Assembly: GCF_029910095.1 (NCBI RefSeq)
Contig: NZ_CP094526.1
Location: 1,488,001-1,552,000 of the forward strand
DNA from: Bradyrhizobium sp. ISRA464
Lineage (GTDB): Bacteria > Pseudomonadota > Alphaproteobacteria > Rhizobiales > Xanthobacteraceae
DNA length: 64,000 nucleotides
Reading direction: 5' to 3'
Below the pieces are notes generated by a model. It was not told where the DNA came from, ran no database searches, and saw nothing but the letters and a program-made list of their open reading frames with translations. Made by a program: the position numbers and the translations under genes. Within the stretch, counting starts at the first letter, position 1, and each line of letters starts with the position of its first letter. This document shows, piece after piece, positions 9,231 to 17,794 of the stretch.

Positions 9231-9647
9231 ATGACGCCATCGCCTGACGCCACCGACGACGCCGTGATCCGCGCGTTTGCCGGCCTGCCCGCGCTGCTCG
9301 ACCAGGCGCCGGCGCTGATCGCCCGCGGCCGGCTGCTCGATTGCGACTGCCGCCTCGGCCCGATGGAGCATCCCTTCTACGTCACGATCCGTGGCGGGCG
9401 GATCGTCGAGCTCACGCCGGCACCGGTCCTGATGCGCTCCTGGCGCTTTTCCTATCGCGCGACACCGCAGGCTTGGGCGGCGCATTGGCAGGCCGAGCCG
9501 AAGCCCGGCTGGCACGATCTGCTGGCGCTGACCAAGCGCGGCGAGGCCGTGCTGGAAGGCGACCTGCACCCCTTCATGACGCATCTGCAGTATTTCAAGG
9601 ATCTGCTCGCGCTGCCGCGGGCGCATGCCGAGGCGGCCGCGTCATGA
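9231..9647 (+). CDS. Conserved small protein, possibly SCP-2-like
   Basis: 138 residues with no signal peptide or membrane segment. The order of a hydrophobic strand (HPFYVTIRGGRIVELTP), then a Trp-rich middle and a GDLHPFMTHLQYFKDLLALP ending, is reminiscent of SCP-2-type lipid-binding domains, but this is weak. I take the ATG at 9231; several earlier in-frame starts exist but give low-complexity extensions. Its stop overlaps the start of the following hydrolase by four bases (ATGA), which implies translational coupling and a shared role. Confidence 0.6.
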   Translation: MTPSPDATDDAVIRAFAGLPALLDQAPALIARGRLLDCDCRLGPMEHPFYVTIRGGRIVELTPAPVLMRSWRFSYRATPQAWAAHWQAEPKPGWHDLLALTKRGEAVLEGDLHPFMTHLQYFKDLLALPRAHAEAAAS

Positions 9648-10492
9648 ACGGCGATATCGAGCCGATGATCGGCCGCTACGTTCATGTCGAGATCGGCGGC
9701 GAGCTGCACCGCGTCTATTTCGAGGAGAACGGGGCCGGCATCCCGTTGGTCTGCCTGCACACGGCAGGGTCCGACGCGCGGCAATGGCGGCACCTGCTCA
9801 CTGATGCCGAGTTTGCCAAAAATTTTCGCATCATTGCCTTCGATATGCCCTGGCATGGCAAGTCGAATCCGCCGTCAAGCTGGACCGGCGATGAATATCA
9901 GCTCACCACCGCGCGCTACACCGAGACGATCCGCGCGTTCTGCCGCGCGCTGAAGCTGGAGAGGCCGGTGGTGATGGGCTGCTCGATCGGCGGCCGCATC
10001 GTGCTCAACCTAGCGATCGAACATGCGGGCGAGTTCCGCGCGCTGATCGGATTGGAGGCCGCCGACTTCCAGGCGCCCTGGTATGACACGGCGTGGCTGA
10101 ACCGCCCCGACGTTCATGGCGGCGAGGTTTGCGCCGCACTGGTGTCGGGGCTGATCGCCCCGCAGAGCCCGCAAGACGCCCGGATGGAAACGCTCTGGGC
10201 CTACAAGCAGGGCGGTCCCGGCGTGTTCAAGGGCGACCTTTACTTCTATCGCGTCGACGGCGACCTGCGGGGCCGGGTCGGGTCAATCGATACTAAAGTA
10301 TGCAAGCTCTATCTGCTCACAGGCGAGTATGATTTCTCCTGCACGCCTGAGGACACGAGGCGGACGGCAGCGGCAATAGGGGGCGCCAGCGTCACGATCA
10401 TGGAGAAGCTCGGTCATTTCCCGATGAGCGAGAATCCCGAACAGTTTCGCCGCTATATCGCACCCGTCCTCGCCGAGATCCTCGCGCAATAA
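9644..10492 (+). CDS. Alpha/beta-fold hydrolase
   Basis: 282 residues of alpha/beta-hydrolase fold. Visible elements are the oxyanion region LVCLHTAGSDARQW, the nucleophile elbow GCSIGGR and the C-terminal catalytic histidine in KLGHFPMSENPEQF; a candidate acid sits in LLTGEYDFSC. It starts inside the stop of the preceding gene (ATGA overlap at 9644-9647). It ends 29 bp before an amino-acid binding protein gene, so it may be transcribed with the ABC transporter. The substrate is unknown; an ester or amide that yields an amino acid would suit the neighbours, but that is inference. Confidence 0.82.
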   Translation: MNGDIEPMIGRYVHVEIGGELHRVYFEENGAGIPLVCLHTAGSDARQWRHLLTDAEFAKNFRIIAFDMPWHGKSNPPSSWTGDEYQLTTARYTETIRAFCRALKLERPVVMGCSIGGRIVLNLAIEHAGEFRALIGLEAADFQAPWYDTAWLNRPDVHGGEVCAALVSGLIAPQSPQDARMETLWAYKQGGPGVFKGDLYFYRVDGDLRGRVGSIDTKVCKLYLLTGEYDFSCTPEDTRRTAAAIGGASVTIMEKLGHFPMSENPEQFRRYIAPVLAEILAQ

Positions 10493-10521
10493 TCGACGGT
10501 TTTCATGCAAGGAGTAAACGT

Positions 10522-11433
10522 ATGACACGCAATTTCCTGATCGGCTTCGCGCTCGCCGCCGCGCTTGGCGCGGGCCAGGCACAGGCCGGGGAGCTGACCG
10601 GCACGCTGAAGAACATCAAGGACACCGGCGCCATCACGCTCGGCTACCGCGATTCCTCGATTCCCTTCTCCTATCTCGACGACAACCAGAAGCCCATCGG
10701 CTACGCCATGGACATCTGCTACAAGATCGTCGATGCCGTGAAGAAGGAGCTGAAGCTCGACAAGATCGAGATCAAGCTCACCCCGGTGACGTCGGCCACG
10801 CGCATTCCGCTGATGGCCAACGGCACCGTCGATCTCGAATGCGGCTCGACCACCAACAATGCCGAGCGCGAGAAGCAGGTCTGGTTCACCAACACCCACT
10901 TCCTGACCGCGAGCCGCTACGTCACCAAGAAGGCGAGCAAGATCAACTCGATTGACGATCTGAAGGGCAAGACGGTCGTCTCGACCGCCGGCACCACCAA
11001 CATCAAGCAGCTCACCGAAGCCAATGTCGCGCGCAAACTCGGCGTCAACATCATTCCGGCCAAGGATCACGCCGAAGCCTTCCTGATGGTCGAGACCGAC
11101 CGCGCGGCGGCCTTCGTGATGGACGACATCCTGCTGGCGAGCCTCGTGGCCGGCTCGAAGTCGCCGGACGACTACGTCATTTCCAAGGATGCGTTCTCCA
11201 AGCCGGAGCCCTACGGCATCATGCTGCGCAAGGACGACGCGCCCTTCAAGAAGGTCGTCGACGCCGCGACCGCCGCGCTCTACACCAGCGGCGAGGGCAA
11301 GAAGATCTACGACAAGTGGTTCACCCAGAAGATTCCGCCGAAGGGCCTGAACCTCAACGTGCCGATGGGGCCGGAGCTGGCGCACGAATTCGCCAAGCCG
11401 TCCGACTCGCCCGATCCGGATTCGTACAAGTAA
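10522..11433 (+). CDS. Amino-acid ABC transporter substrate-binding protein (GltI-like)
   Basis: 303 residues. A signal peptide ends near AGQAQA, followed by a family-3 solute-binding domain. The glutamate/aspartate-type signature is present: ITLGYRDSSIPFSYLDD for the ligand carboxylate region and LECGSTTNNAEREKQV. The DTDR-equivalent region reads VETDRAAAFVMDDILL. It binds an acidic or polar amino acid in the periplasm and delivers it to the two permeases downstream. A 295-bp gap filled with repeats separates it from the permease genes. A D-amino-acid aminotransferase gene follows the operon, which leaves the stereochemistry of the substrate open. Confidence 0.88.
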   Translation: MTRNFLIGFALAAALGAGQAQAGELTGTLKNIKDTGAITLGYRDSSIPFSYLDDNQKPIGYAMDICYKIVDAVKKELKLDKIEIKLTPVTSATRIPLMANGTVDLECGSTTNNAEREKQVWFTNTHFLTASRYVTKKASKINSIDDLKGKTVVSTAGTTNIKQLTEANVARKLGVNIIPAKDHAEAFLMVETDRAAAFVMDDILLASLVAGSKSPDDYVISKDAFSKPEPYGIMLRKDDAPFKKVVDAATAALYTSGEGKKIYDKWFTQKIPPKGLNLNVPMGPELAHEFAKPSDSPDPDSYK

Positions 11434-11439
11434 CCTGAC

Positions 11440-11620
11440 GAAGAGCCCTCTCCCCGCTCTTCCGCGGGGTCGAGACGAGCAAAGCTCGCTCTTAGAGGGT
11501 CAGGGTGAGGGGCTCGCTCCACAGAGGCAGTGGAAGCTGAACTCGCGGAGGGCCCCCTCACCCGGATTGCATCTCACGATGCAATCCGGCCTCTCCCGCA
11601 AGCGGGGCGAGGCAGAGAGA
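11440..11620. repeat. Palindromic repeat cluster between binding-protein and permease genes
   Basis: The gap after the binding-protein gene holds arms such as CCCTCTCCCCGCTCTTCCGCGGGG, GGGTGAGGGGC paired with GCCCCCTCACCC, and GGATTGCATC / GATGCAATCC. It is a diverged relative of the elements at 13191-13373 and 60354-60537. It probably folds in the polycistronic RNA and could stabilise the upstream segment so that binding protein is made in excess; that is inference. Confidence 0.75.
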
Positions 11621-11728
11621 AAGAGATGCGCAAGTCCAGCCATTTTTGGAGGAGAATGGCCGGACATTTGCATAGACGTCATGCTGGAAGTTGACGTAAT
11701 GCGATCGGCGCGGTGACGCGGGGGACCC

Positions 11729-12460
11729 GTGAACTATAATTGGAACTGGCATATCTTTCTTGAGCCGAACCCGATGGGGACCGGCACCTATCTCGACCTG
11801 TTGCTGGCGGGATTGGTGGTCACCGTCAAGGTGTCGCTGCTCGCCTGGATCATCGCGCTGATCACCGGCTCCGCGATCGGCGTGATGCGCACGCTGCCGT
11901 CGCGGACGGCGTCGTGGATCGGTTTCGCCTACGTCGAATTCTTCCGCAACATGCCGCTGCTCGTGCAGCTCTTCCTGTGGTTCTTCGTGCTGCCGGAGCT
12001 GCTGCCGAAGTCCGCCGGGCTGTGGCTGAAGCAACTGCCCAACGCGCCGTTCTGGACCGCTGCGGTCGGCGTCGGTCTGTTCATGTCGGCGCGCGTCGCC
12101 GTGCAGTTGCAGGCCGGCATCTCCTCACTGCCGCGCGGACAGAGTCAGGCCGCGACCGCGCTCGGACTGACCACGGTGCAGACCTATCGCTACGTGCTGC
12201 TGCCGATGGCGTTCCGCATCGTCCTGCCGCCGCTGACCTCCGAATTCCTCAACACCATCAAGAACAGCGCGGTGGCCATCACCATCGGCCTGCTGGAGCT
12301 GACCGGCGAGGCGCGCTCGATGCAGGAGTTCTCCTTCCAGGTGTTCGAGGCGTTCACGGCGGCGACCGTGCTCTACCTCCTGCTCAATTTCGTGGTGGTG
12401 ACCGCGATGCGCTTCCTCGAGCGCCGCGTGGCGATCCCTGGCTATATCGCGGGGAAATGA
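11729..12460 (+). CDS. Amino-acid ABC transporter permease (GltJ-like)
   Basis: 243 residues with about five membrane segments and the HisMQ-type permease region (EFFRNMPLLVQLFLWFFVLPE near residue 70; the EAA loop appears as AATALGLTTVQTYRYVLLPMAF). The start is a GTG at 11729; no ATG gives a better fit. It overlaps the next permease by four bases (ATGA at 12457-12460). The pair forms the heterodimeric membrane channel for the binding protein at 10522 and the ATPase at 13400. Confidence 0.88.
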   Translation: MNYNWNWHIFLEPNPMGTGTYLDLLLAGLVVTVKVSLLAWIIALITGSAIGVMRTLPSRTASWIGFAYVEFFRNMPLLVQLFLWFFVLPELLPKSAGLWLKQLPNAPFWTAAVGVGLFMSARVAVQLQAGISSLPRGQSQAATALGLTTVQTYRYVLLPMAFRIVLPPLTSEFLNTIKNSAVAITIGLLELTGEARSMQEFSFQVFEAFTAATVLYLLLNFVVVTAMRFLERRVAIPGYIAGK

Positions 12461-13155
12461 CGATGATCGGCAGTTTCGATTTCGATGTCATCCGCCGCGC
12501 GCTGCCCTATTTGTTCTTCGAGGGCATGCGGTTCACGCTGACGCTCACCGCGCTCGCCGCACTCGGTGGCCTGGTGTTCGGCACGCTGATCGCCCTGATG
12601 CGGCTGTCCGGCTACCGGCTGCTCGCGCGTATCGCTGGCATCTATGTCGACTTCATGCGCTCGCTGCCGCTGGTGCTCGTCATCTTCTGGTTCTACTTTC
12701 TGGTGCCCTATATCGGGCAGTGGTTGACCGACGCGTCGCGGCCGATCTCGGTCGGCGCTTTCGCCTCTTCGCTGATCACCTTCGTCATGTTCGAGGCGGC
12801 GTATTTCTCCGAGATCATGCGTGCCGGCATCCAGTCGATCTCGAAGGGCCAGCCGGCCGCGGCCAGCGCGCTCGGTCTAACCTACGGCCAGACCATGCGC
12901 TACGTCGTGCTGCCGCAGGCGTTCCGCAACATGCTGCCGGTGCTGCTGACGCAAACGATCGTCCTGTTCCAGGACACCTCGCTGGTCTATGTGCTGTCGA
13001 TCACCGATTTCCTCGGCGCCGCCAGCAAGGTCGCGCAGCGCGACGGCCGTCTGGTCGAGATGTACCTGTTTGCGGCGCTGGTCTACTTTGTCATTTCCAG
13101 TGTCGCGTCCGTTGCCGTCCGTCGCCTGCAGGCGCGTATTGCAATTGTGCGGTAG
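12457..13155 (+). CDS. Amino-acid ABC transporter permease (GltK-like)
   Basis: 232 residues, HisMQ-type permease with about five membrane segments. The signatures DFMRSLPLVLVIFWFYFLVP and the EAA loop ASALGLTYGQTMRYVVLPQA are present. The ATG at 12457 lies inside the stop of the preceding permease, so the two are translationally coupled. A second ATG six bases later (12463) is an alternative start. Downstream, a 183-bp palindromic element separates it from the ATP-binding subunit gene. Confidence 0.88.
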   Translation: MTMIGSFDFDVIRRALPYLFFEGMRFTLTLTALAALGGLVFGTLIALMRLSGYRLLARIAGIYVDFMRSLPLVLVIFWFYFLVPYIGQWLTDASRPISVGAFASSLITFVMFEAAYFSEIMRAGIQSISKGQPAAASALGLTYGQTMRYVVLPQAFRNMLPVLLTQTIVLFQDTSLVYVLSITDFLGAASKVAQRDGRLVEMYLFAALVYFVISSVASVAVRRLQARIAIVR

Positions 13156-13190
13156 TTGACGATGCTCGCCAAAATTCCGACAGCGGTGCT

Positions 13191-13373
13191 CTTCACCTCT
13201 CCACAGGGGAGAGGTCGGATCGCGTCAGCGATCCGAGTGAGGGGTATCGCTCCATCGATAGACCGTCACCCCTCACCCGGCGCTGTGCCAAAGCCGAAGC
13301 TTCGCTTCGGCGTCCTTTCACACCACGGCCGCCGAAGGCGGCCTATGCCTCTCCCAAAGGGAGAGGTGAACCC
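13191..13373. repeat. Large palindromic repeat (TTCACCTCTCC...GGAGAGGTGAA), copy 1
   Basis: 183-bp element whose ends are inverted copies: CTTCACCTCTCC at the left and GGGAGAGGTGAACC at the right. Inner pairs include GGTCGGATCGC/GCGATCC, GTGAGGGGT/ACCCCTCAC, and the hairpin GGCCGCCGAAGGCGGCC. A second copy with the same order of blocks is at 60354-60537. It sits inside an ABC transporter operon, upstream of the ATPase gene. Confidence 0.85.
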
Positions 13374-13399
13374 TTGCCGCTGCGGCTGATGAGAACCGA

Positions 13400-14131
13400 A
13401 TGATCGAGATCAATCACGTCAACAAATGGTACGGGCCGAGCTTCCAGGCGTTGAAGGACTGCACCACCAGCGTCGCCAAGGGCGAGGTCGTCGTGGTTTG
13501 CGGCCCGTCCGGTTCGGGCAAGTCGACCCTGATCAAATGCGTCAACGCGCTCGAGCCGATCCAGGGCGGCGAGATCATCCTTGACGGCGTCAAGGTCAAC
13601 GATCCCAAGACCGACCTGCCGAAGCTGCGCTCGCGCGTCGGCATGGTGTTCCAGCATTTCGAGCTGTTCCCGCACTTGCGGATCATCGACAATCTCTGCC
13701 TCGCGCAGGAGAAGGTGCTGGGCCGCAAGCATGACGACGCTGTCGCCAAGGGCAAGAAGCTGCTCGATCGCGTCGGGCTGACGGAGCACGCGGCCAAGTT
13801 TCCGGCCCAGCTGTCGGGCGGCCAGCAGCAGCGCGTCGCGATCGCCCGTGCGCTTGCGATGGATCCGATCGCCATGCTGTTCGACGAGCCGACCTCGGCG
13901 CTTGATCCCGAGATGATCAGCGAGGTGCTCGACGTGATGGTCGACCTCGCCCGCGACGGCATGACCATGATGGTGGTCACTCACGAAATGGGCTTTGCCA
14001 ACAAGGTCGCCGACCGCGTGATCTTCATGGACCTCGGCGAGATCGTGGAAGATGCCAAGAAGACCGATTTCTTCGGCAAGCCGCGCAGCGACCGGGCGCA
14101 GAAATTCCTGTCGAAGATCCTGCAACACTGA
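13400..14131 (+). CDS. Amino-acid ABC transporter ATP-binding protein (GltL-like)
   Basis: 243-residue ABC ATPase. The Walker A motif GPSGSGKST lies near residue 34, the Q-loop at [10 protein letters not shown], the signature LSGGQQQR near 136, Walker B as [12 protein letters not shown] and the switch histidine in VVTHEMGFA. It belongs to the polar amino-acid transporter group and completes the system encoded from 10522. It is 244 bp from the permease gene, an unusually wide gap caused by the repeat at 13191-13373. Confidence 0.92.
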   Translation: MIEINHVNKWYGPSFQALKDCTTSVAKGEVVVVCGPSGSGKSTLIKCVNALEPIQGGEIILDGVKVNDPKTDLPKLRSRVGMVFQHFELFPHLRIIDNLCLAQEKVLGRKHDDAVAKGKKLLDRVGLTEHAAKFPAQLSGGQQQRVAIARALAMDPIAMLFDEPTSALDPEMISEVLDVMVDLARDGMTMMVVTHEMGFANKVADRVIFMDLGEIVEDAKKTDFFGKPRSDRAQKFLSKILQH

Positions 14132-14199
14132 GGACCGGGTACCGGCCCTATCCCCGTCAATTGCGAGCCAACGGGTCGCGTGAATGCGCGCCCTATGAC

Positions 14200-14278
14200 A
14201 GGCTCCGCGAAGCAATCCATCGAGCCGCGCGGGCGGCTCGATGGATTGCTTCGTCGCTATCGCTCCTCGCAATGACGG
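14200..14278. repeat. Palindromic repeat (CTCGCAATGACG type), left end incomplete
   Basis: Hairpin with GCGAAGCAATCCATCGAGCC and its near complement GGCTCGATGGATTGCTTCG, ending in CTCCTCGCAATGACGG. The left outer arm is degenerate compared with the copies at 7776 and 25033. It fills most of the 338-bp gap between the ABC ATPase and the aminotransferase gene; I see no gene there. Confidence 0.75.
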
Positions 14279-14469
14279 CTCGCCAGACCGGTCATTCAGG
14301 CTGCCTCGGAGAGCTAACCTGAGGGGCATAACTGCGCTCTGGGGAATCTCGGAATTCCAGCTTCGATGCTGCGCATCGCCCCGGAAGGACGGGCTGCGGG
14401 GTTTATCCGCGTTAACAATTTGCGTATAGGAAGGGGCAAAATTCGCGTCCCGTCCGCAGGAGAACTCGC

Positions 14470-15330
14470 TTGGAAAAGATCGCTTACGTCAACGGCTCGT
14501 TCGTGCCGCATTCGGAGGCCAAGGTCTCGGTCTTCGACCGCGGATTCCTGTTCGCCGACGGCATCTACGAGGTGGCCGCGGTGCTCGACGGCAAGCTGAT
14601 CGACAACGCCTCGCACCTGGCGCGGCTGGAGCGTTCGGTCGGCGAGATCAAGCTCGCGCTGCCGGAGAGCCTGGCGCGGATCGAGGAGATCCAGAAGGAA
14701 CTGGTCAAGCGCAACAACCTCGTCAACGGCATGGTCTATCTCGAGGTGACCCGTGGCGCCGACAAAGGCCGCGATTTCGCCTTCCCGAAGGCGGACGTCA
14801 AGCCGACCCTGATCATGTTCACTTCCGAGAAGGACATCATCAACGCGCCGTCGGCGAAGACCGGCATCAACGTCATCACCGTGCCCGACATCCGCTGGAC
14901 GCGGCGCGACATCAAGAGCGTGGCGCTGCTGGCGCAGGTGCTGGCCAAGCAGGCCGCGGCCGAAGCCGGCGCCGGCGAGGCCTGGATGATCGAGGACGGC
15001 AAGGTCACCGAGGGAGGCTCGTCGTCCGCCTTCATCGTCACGAAGGACGACGTCATCGTGACGCGGCAGAACGGCAACGAGATCCTGCCCGGCTGCACGC
15101 GCAAGGCGGTGGTCAAGCTCGCCGAGGAGCACCAGCTCCGCATCGAGGAGCGCGCCTTCACGGTGGAGGAGGCGCTCGCTGCCAAGGAAGCCTTCATCAC
15201 CAGCGCGTCGGTGTTCGTCCAGGGCGTGGTCGCGATCGACGGCAAGAAGGTCGGCAGCGGCAAGGTCGGCCCGATGACCGACCGCCTGCGCGAGATCTAT
15301 GTCGAGTTCGCCAAGGCGACGGCGGTGTGA
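14470..15330 (+). CDS. D-amino-acid aminotransferase (class IV PLP)
   Basis: 286 residues, fold-type IV PLP enzyme that interconverts D-amino acids and 2-oxo acids. The VFDRGFLFADGIYEVAAVLDG opening, the RRDIKSVALL segment carrying the PLP lysine (Lys149) and the GCTRKAVV segment are diagnostic of the D-alanine transaminase/BCAT-like superfamily. The start is a TTG at 14470 preceded by a clear AGGAG; no ATG suits. The neighbouring amino-acid ABC transporter hints that the transporter could feed it with a D-amino acid, or that it supplies D-alanine/D-glutamate for the wall. Which of these applies is not shown by sequence. Confidence 0.88.
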   Translation: MEKIAYVNGSFVPHSEAKVSVFDRGFLFADGIYEVAAVLDGKLIDNASHLARLERSVGEIKLALPESLARIEEIQKELVKRNNLVNGMVYLEVTRGADKGRDFAFPKADVKPTLIMFTSEKDIINAPSAKTGINVITVPDIRWTRRDIKSVALLAQVLAKQAAAEAGAGEAWMIEDGKVTEGGSSSAFIVTKDDVIVTRQNGNEILPGCTRKAVVKLAEEHQLRIEERAFTVEEALAAKEAFITSASVFVQGVVAIDGKKVGSGKVGPMTDRLREIYVEFAKATAV

Positions 15331-15331
15331 T

Positions 15332-15420
15332 CTGTCATTGCCGGGCTTGACCCGGCAATCCATCTCGCTTCGAGAGATCATTCTTGTCGATGGATGCGCG
15401 GGTCAAGCCCGCGCATGACG
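15332..15420. repeat. Intergenic palindromic repeat (GTCATTGCCGGGC type)
   Basis: Long hairpin starting TGTCATTGCCGGGCTTGACC and ending GGTCAAGCCCGCGCATGACG, with inner arms CAATCCAT and ATGGATG. It sits between convergent genes and may terminate both. It matches the copy at 42541-42630 closely. Confidence 0.85.
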
Positions 15421-15447
15421 AGAATGATGCGTGATTGGCGCCGTGCC

Positions 15448-15909
15448 TTACGCCGCCGCGACCTTCACCTTCACCGGATGTACGGCGCGGAAGCCGATCG
15501 CGATCCGGTTCCAGGCGTTGATCGTGCCGATCAGCGCGGTCAGGTTCACCAATTCCGTCTCGGAGAAGTGCGCGCGGACGGCCTCGTAGTCGGTGTCGGG
15601 TGCGTGCGTTTCCGAGATCAGGGTCAGTGCCTCGGTCCAGGCCAGTGCCGCGCGCTCGCGCTCGCTGTAGAGCGGCGACTCGCGCCAAGCGTTGAGCAAA
15701 TAGAGCCGCTGCTCGGTCTCGCCATGCTTGCGCGCGTCCTCGGTGTGCATGTTGATGCAGTAGGCGCAGCCGTTAATTTGGGACGCGCGGGTCTTGACCA
15801 GCTCGATCAGCGACTGCTCGAGACCGCTTGCACTGATCTGGTTTTCCACCGCGACCAGCGCTTTGATCGTCTCCGGTGCGGCCTGGTAGAAGTTCATGCG
15901 GGGCTTCAT
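15448..15909 (-). CDS. AhpD-like carboxymuconolactone decarboxylase family protein
   Basis: 153 residues of the alkylhydroperoxidase/CMD fold. The redox pair CAYC followed by INMH (QINGCAYCINMHTEDARKHG) is the AhpD-like catalytic centre, so a peroxidase role is likelier than decarboxylation. It is preceded by AACGGAGAACG, giving the ATG at 15909. It follows the EmrB-like gene by 32 bp on the same strand and is probably the last gene of that efflux operon. That placement suggests it detoxifies oxidised products alongside drug export. Confidence 0.85.
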   Translation of the reverse strand: MKPRMNFYQAAPETIKALVAVENQISASGLEQSLIELVKTRASQINGCAYCINMHTEDARKHGETEQRLYLLNAWRESPLYSERERAALAWTEALTLISETHAPDTDYEAVRAHFSETELVNLTALIGTINAWNRIAIGFRAVHPVKVKVAAA

Positions 15910-15941
15910 GGTCGTTCTCCGTTTCGGTTGGGGATTGATGT

Positions 15942-17558
15942 CTAGTGTGCTCCGCCATCGGCAAGATGGCCGGGCTTCTTCAGGAACAGTCCCGCGATCA
16001 GCGCGACGATCAGGGCGACGCCAAGCAGATAGAAGGTGTCGCTGAAGGCAAGGATGAAGGACTGCTTCTGCACGATCTTGCCGATTGCGACGATCGCGCG
16101 GCTGGTGGCATCCGCCTGGTTGGCGACACCGTGGCTCATGAAGTACTGGGTGAGTTGCGCGATCCGCGCGCGGGTGGCCTGCTCGAACAACGAGACCGGC
16201 TCGCTCAGCACGTTGGAGTGAAACTGCTCGCGCTTGGTCAGCAACGTCTGCAACAGTGCAATGCCGACGGCGCCGCCGAGATTGCGCATCATGTTGAACA
16301 GGCCGGAGGCGGAACCGGCGTTCTCCGGCTCGATGCCCGAGGTCGCAACCGCGGACAGCGGGGCCATCACCAGCGCCTGGCCGACCGCGCGAACGATGTT
16401 CGGCCAGAACAGTTGATCGGTGGCGTAGTCGTTGGTCATGGTGATGTTCATGAAGTTGGAGCCGGCGAACAGCGCGAAGCCGACGGCGATCAGGATGCGG
16501 GGGTCGAAGCGCTGCATCAGCCGCGGCACCAGCGGGATCAGCATGAGCTGCGGCAGCCCGGTCCAGGCCAGCACCATGCCGATCTGCTCGGCATTGTAGC
16601 CCTGGATGCGCGACAGATACTGCGGCAGGATGAACACCGAGCCGTACAGCGCAATGCCGAGCAGGAAGTTCGCGAGCATTCCGAAGCCGAAATTGCGGCG
16701 GACGAGCAAGCGCAGATTGAGCAGCGGCTTCTCGACGGTGAGCTCGATCACCAGGAAGGCGGTCAGCGCGACGGCTGCGATCACCGACAGCCTGACGATG
16801 AACGGCGAACCGAACCAGTCGTCCTTGTTGCCTTCCTCGAGCACGGTCTGCAACGCGGCGAGGCCGATCGCCATGGTGATGATGCCGGGCCAGTCGCCCT
16901 TCGCGAGCAGCGACAGCTTCATCGGGCTCGAGTCGAGCGAGACATACAGCATGCCGATCATGATCGCGCCGGGCACCAGGTTGACATAGAAGATGTACTG
17001 CCAGCCCCAGTTCTCGGTCAGGTAACCGCCGATGGTCGGGCCGATCGCGGGCGCAAACGTCGCCGACAGCGCGAACAGCGCTAACCCGATCGGCTGCTTC
17101 GCTTTCGGCAGCAGCGTGATGATCAGCGTAAACGCCATCGGGATCAGCACGCCGCCGGTGAAGCCCTGCACGGCGCGCAGCGCGATCATCTGCGGCAGGT
17201 CCTGCGCCAGCGCGCACGCCGCCGAGAACACCAGGAACAGCAACGCGTTGACGAGCAGATATTTGCGCACCGAGAACACCTGCGCGAGCCAGCCGCTCAG
17301 GGGGATCACGATGATCTCGGCGATCAAATAGGAGGTCGAGATCCAGCCGCCGTCATCGATGCCGGCGCCAATCGCGCCCTGCACATCGGCAAGCGAGGCG
17401 TTGACGATCTGGATGTTGAGCACCGCCATGAAGGCGCCGAGGTTGGCACCGACCACCGCGATCCAGGTGCGTGCTGGGACCGCAGGCGTCGCCGGCGTTG
17501 CGGGGGTATTGAGGTCGGCAGCGTTGCCTGCATTGAGTGCGGGCTGGAGCGCGGTCAT
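15942..17558 (-). CDS. emrB: DHA2-family MFS drug efflux transporter (EmrB/QacA-like)
   Basis: 538 residues with about fourteen membrane segments. The first helix is marked by VVGANLGAFMAVLNIQIVNAS and motif C appears around LFALSATFAPAIGPTIGGYL, typical of DHA2 proton antiporters. In E. coli EmrB works with the adaptor EmrA and an outer-membrane channel; here the adaptor is the gene at 17795, and no TolC-like gene is in the window. I choose the ATG at 17558 because AAGGAACG precedes it; an ATG eight codons upstream lacks a ribosome site. Confidence 0.9.
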   Translation of the reverse strand: MTALQPALNAGNAADLNTPATPATPAVPARTWIAVVGANLGAFMAVLNIQIVNASLADVQGAIGAGIDDGGWISTSYLIAEIIVIPLSGWLAQVFSVRKYLLVNALLFLVFSAACALAQDLPQMIALRAVQGFTGGVLIPMAFTLIITLLPKAKQPIGLALFALSATFAPAIGPTIGGYLTENWGWQYIFYVNLVPGAIMIGMLYVSLDSSPMKLSLLAKGDWPGIITMAIGLAALQTVLEEGNKDDWFGSPFIVRLSVIAAVALTAFLVIELTVEKPLLNLRLLVRRNFGFGMLANFLLGIALYGSVFILPQYLSRIQGYNAEQIGMVLAWTGLPQLMLIPLVPRLMQRFDPRILIAVGFALFAGSNFMNITMTNDYATDQLFWPNIVRAVGQALVMAPLSAVATSGIEPENAGSASGLFNMMRNLGGAVGIALLQTLLTKREQFHSNVLSEPVSLFEQATRARIAQLTQYFMSHGVANQADATSRAIVAIGKIVQKQSFILAFSDTFYLLGVALIVALIAGLFLKKPGHLADGGAH

Positions 17559-17794
17559 CGGGATCGTTCCTTGTTTGCTCATGAAGCATGCATTAGGCGG
17601 CTGGTTTCGATAATCGAAGAAATGCTGGAAGGATTGTCCGTTCAAGATTGATAATCGGGTCGTCGATACGCGGCCGTCGTCTCGATCCGTTGTGCGGTAC
17701 GCGCGCCGCGGCGCTTCCTCTCACGAGGGGGAGGAGCACAGCCGCCTGTGATGTTGGCGAAGGAGCTGAGCGAACGGTCGGTCGCGCTGCGGCT

